Assembly (NCBI GenBank): GCA_004552595.1
Contig: SFNX01000058.1
Coordinates: 1 to 14,707, forward strand
Length of the DNA: 14,707 nucleotides
Source: Lachnospiraceae bacterium
Lineage (GTDB): Bacteria > Bacillota > Clostridia > Lachnospirales > Lachnospiraceae
Reading direction: 5' to 3'
Numbering within the stretch: position 1 is the first letter of the stretch; each line of letters opens with the position of its first letter. The notes under the pieces are model-generated. The model ran no database searches and was not told the DNA's origin. It saw nothing but the letters and a program-made list of their open reading frames with translations. Below, in pieces: positions 14,662 through 14,707 of the stretch. Made by a program: the position numbers and the translations under genes.

Positions 14662-14689
14662 TCCGAGGTTTTCATTGGAAGCCTTTTTT
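14658..14689 (+). terminator. Second terminator, built on repeat copy 2
   Basis: GGCTTCC (14658-14664) pairs with GGAAGCC (14677-14683), followed by six T residues (14684-14689). The left arm overlaps the final bases of the hairpin repeat. It could back up the str operon terminator. Confidence 0.8.
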
Positions 14690-14707
14690 ACATTTCGGAA
14701 ATAAAAA

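Noticed and set aside
14394..14675. 93-codon minus-strand reading frame after tuf
   Set aside because: It runs through the terminators and both hairpin repeats, its repeated peptide only reflects the DNA repeat, and it has no ribosome site.
1..14707. CRISPR array, tRNA or rRNA genes, integrase or IS element
   Set aside because: No regularly spaced identical repeats, no tRNA cloverleaf or rRNA segment seen, and no transposase or integrase reading frame.

Overview
The window looks like the chromosome of a low- to mid-GC Gram-positive anaerobe of the Clostridia, most likely a member of the Lachnospiraceae. The reasons are the close match of RpoC, S12, S7, EF-G and EF-Tu to that family as I know it, the strong AGGAGG ribosome sites, and a set of small membrane proteins of a kind I associate with Lachnospiraceae. 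No species can be named from the sequence alone.

Layout. (1) 2-2283, plus strand: the 3' part of rpoC, cut by the window edge and broken by a frameshift near 355, followed by a 13-bp terminator hairpin shared with the convergent operon. (2) 9080-2350, minus strand: one tightly packed ten-gene operon. In order of transcription it holds a degenerate GGDEF membrane protein, an ECF sigma factor, a probable membrane anti-sigma factor, a transglutaminase-like lipoprotein, a PilC/GspF platform protein, four small single-pass proteins that look like pseudopilins, and a PilT-type ATPase. (3) 9081-9375: the divergent control region, with three TGTGA boxes exactly 11 bp apart. (4) 9376-9657: a small membrane protein gene, followed by a large stem-loop. 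(5) 9782-14435, plus strand: the str operon rpsL-rpsG-fusA-tuf with a clear promoter, a structured leader and a structured rpsL-rpsG gap. (6) 14447-14689: tuf terminator, two copies of a 65/66-bp hairpin repeat and a second terminator.

How the genes fit together. The minus-strand operon appears to couple a sigma/anti-sigma switch and a c-di-GMP-type domain that has probably lost catalysis to the building of a type IV pilus-like or type II secretion-like envelope machine. The assembly ATPase (PilB), the prepilin peptidase (PilD) and a canonical major pilin are absent here and would have to be elsewhere. The operon lies between rpoC and rpsL, which are usually close neighbours.

Three essential genes carry reading-frame lesions: a single missing base (or a 3n+1 deletion) in rpoC, a deletion of about 41 bp in fusA that removes the G3 DTPGH motif, and an exact 8-bp tandem duplication near the end of tuf. 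All other genes are intact. I think assembly or consensus error is more likely than biology, but reads would have to decide.
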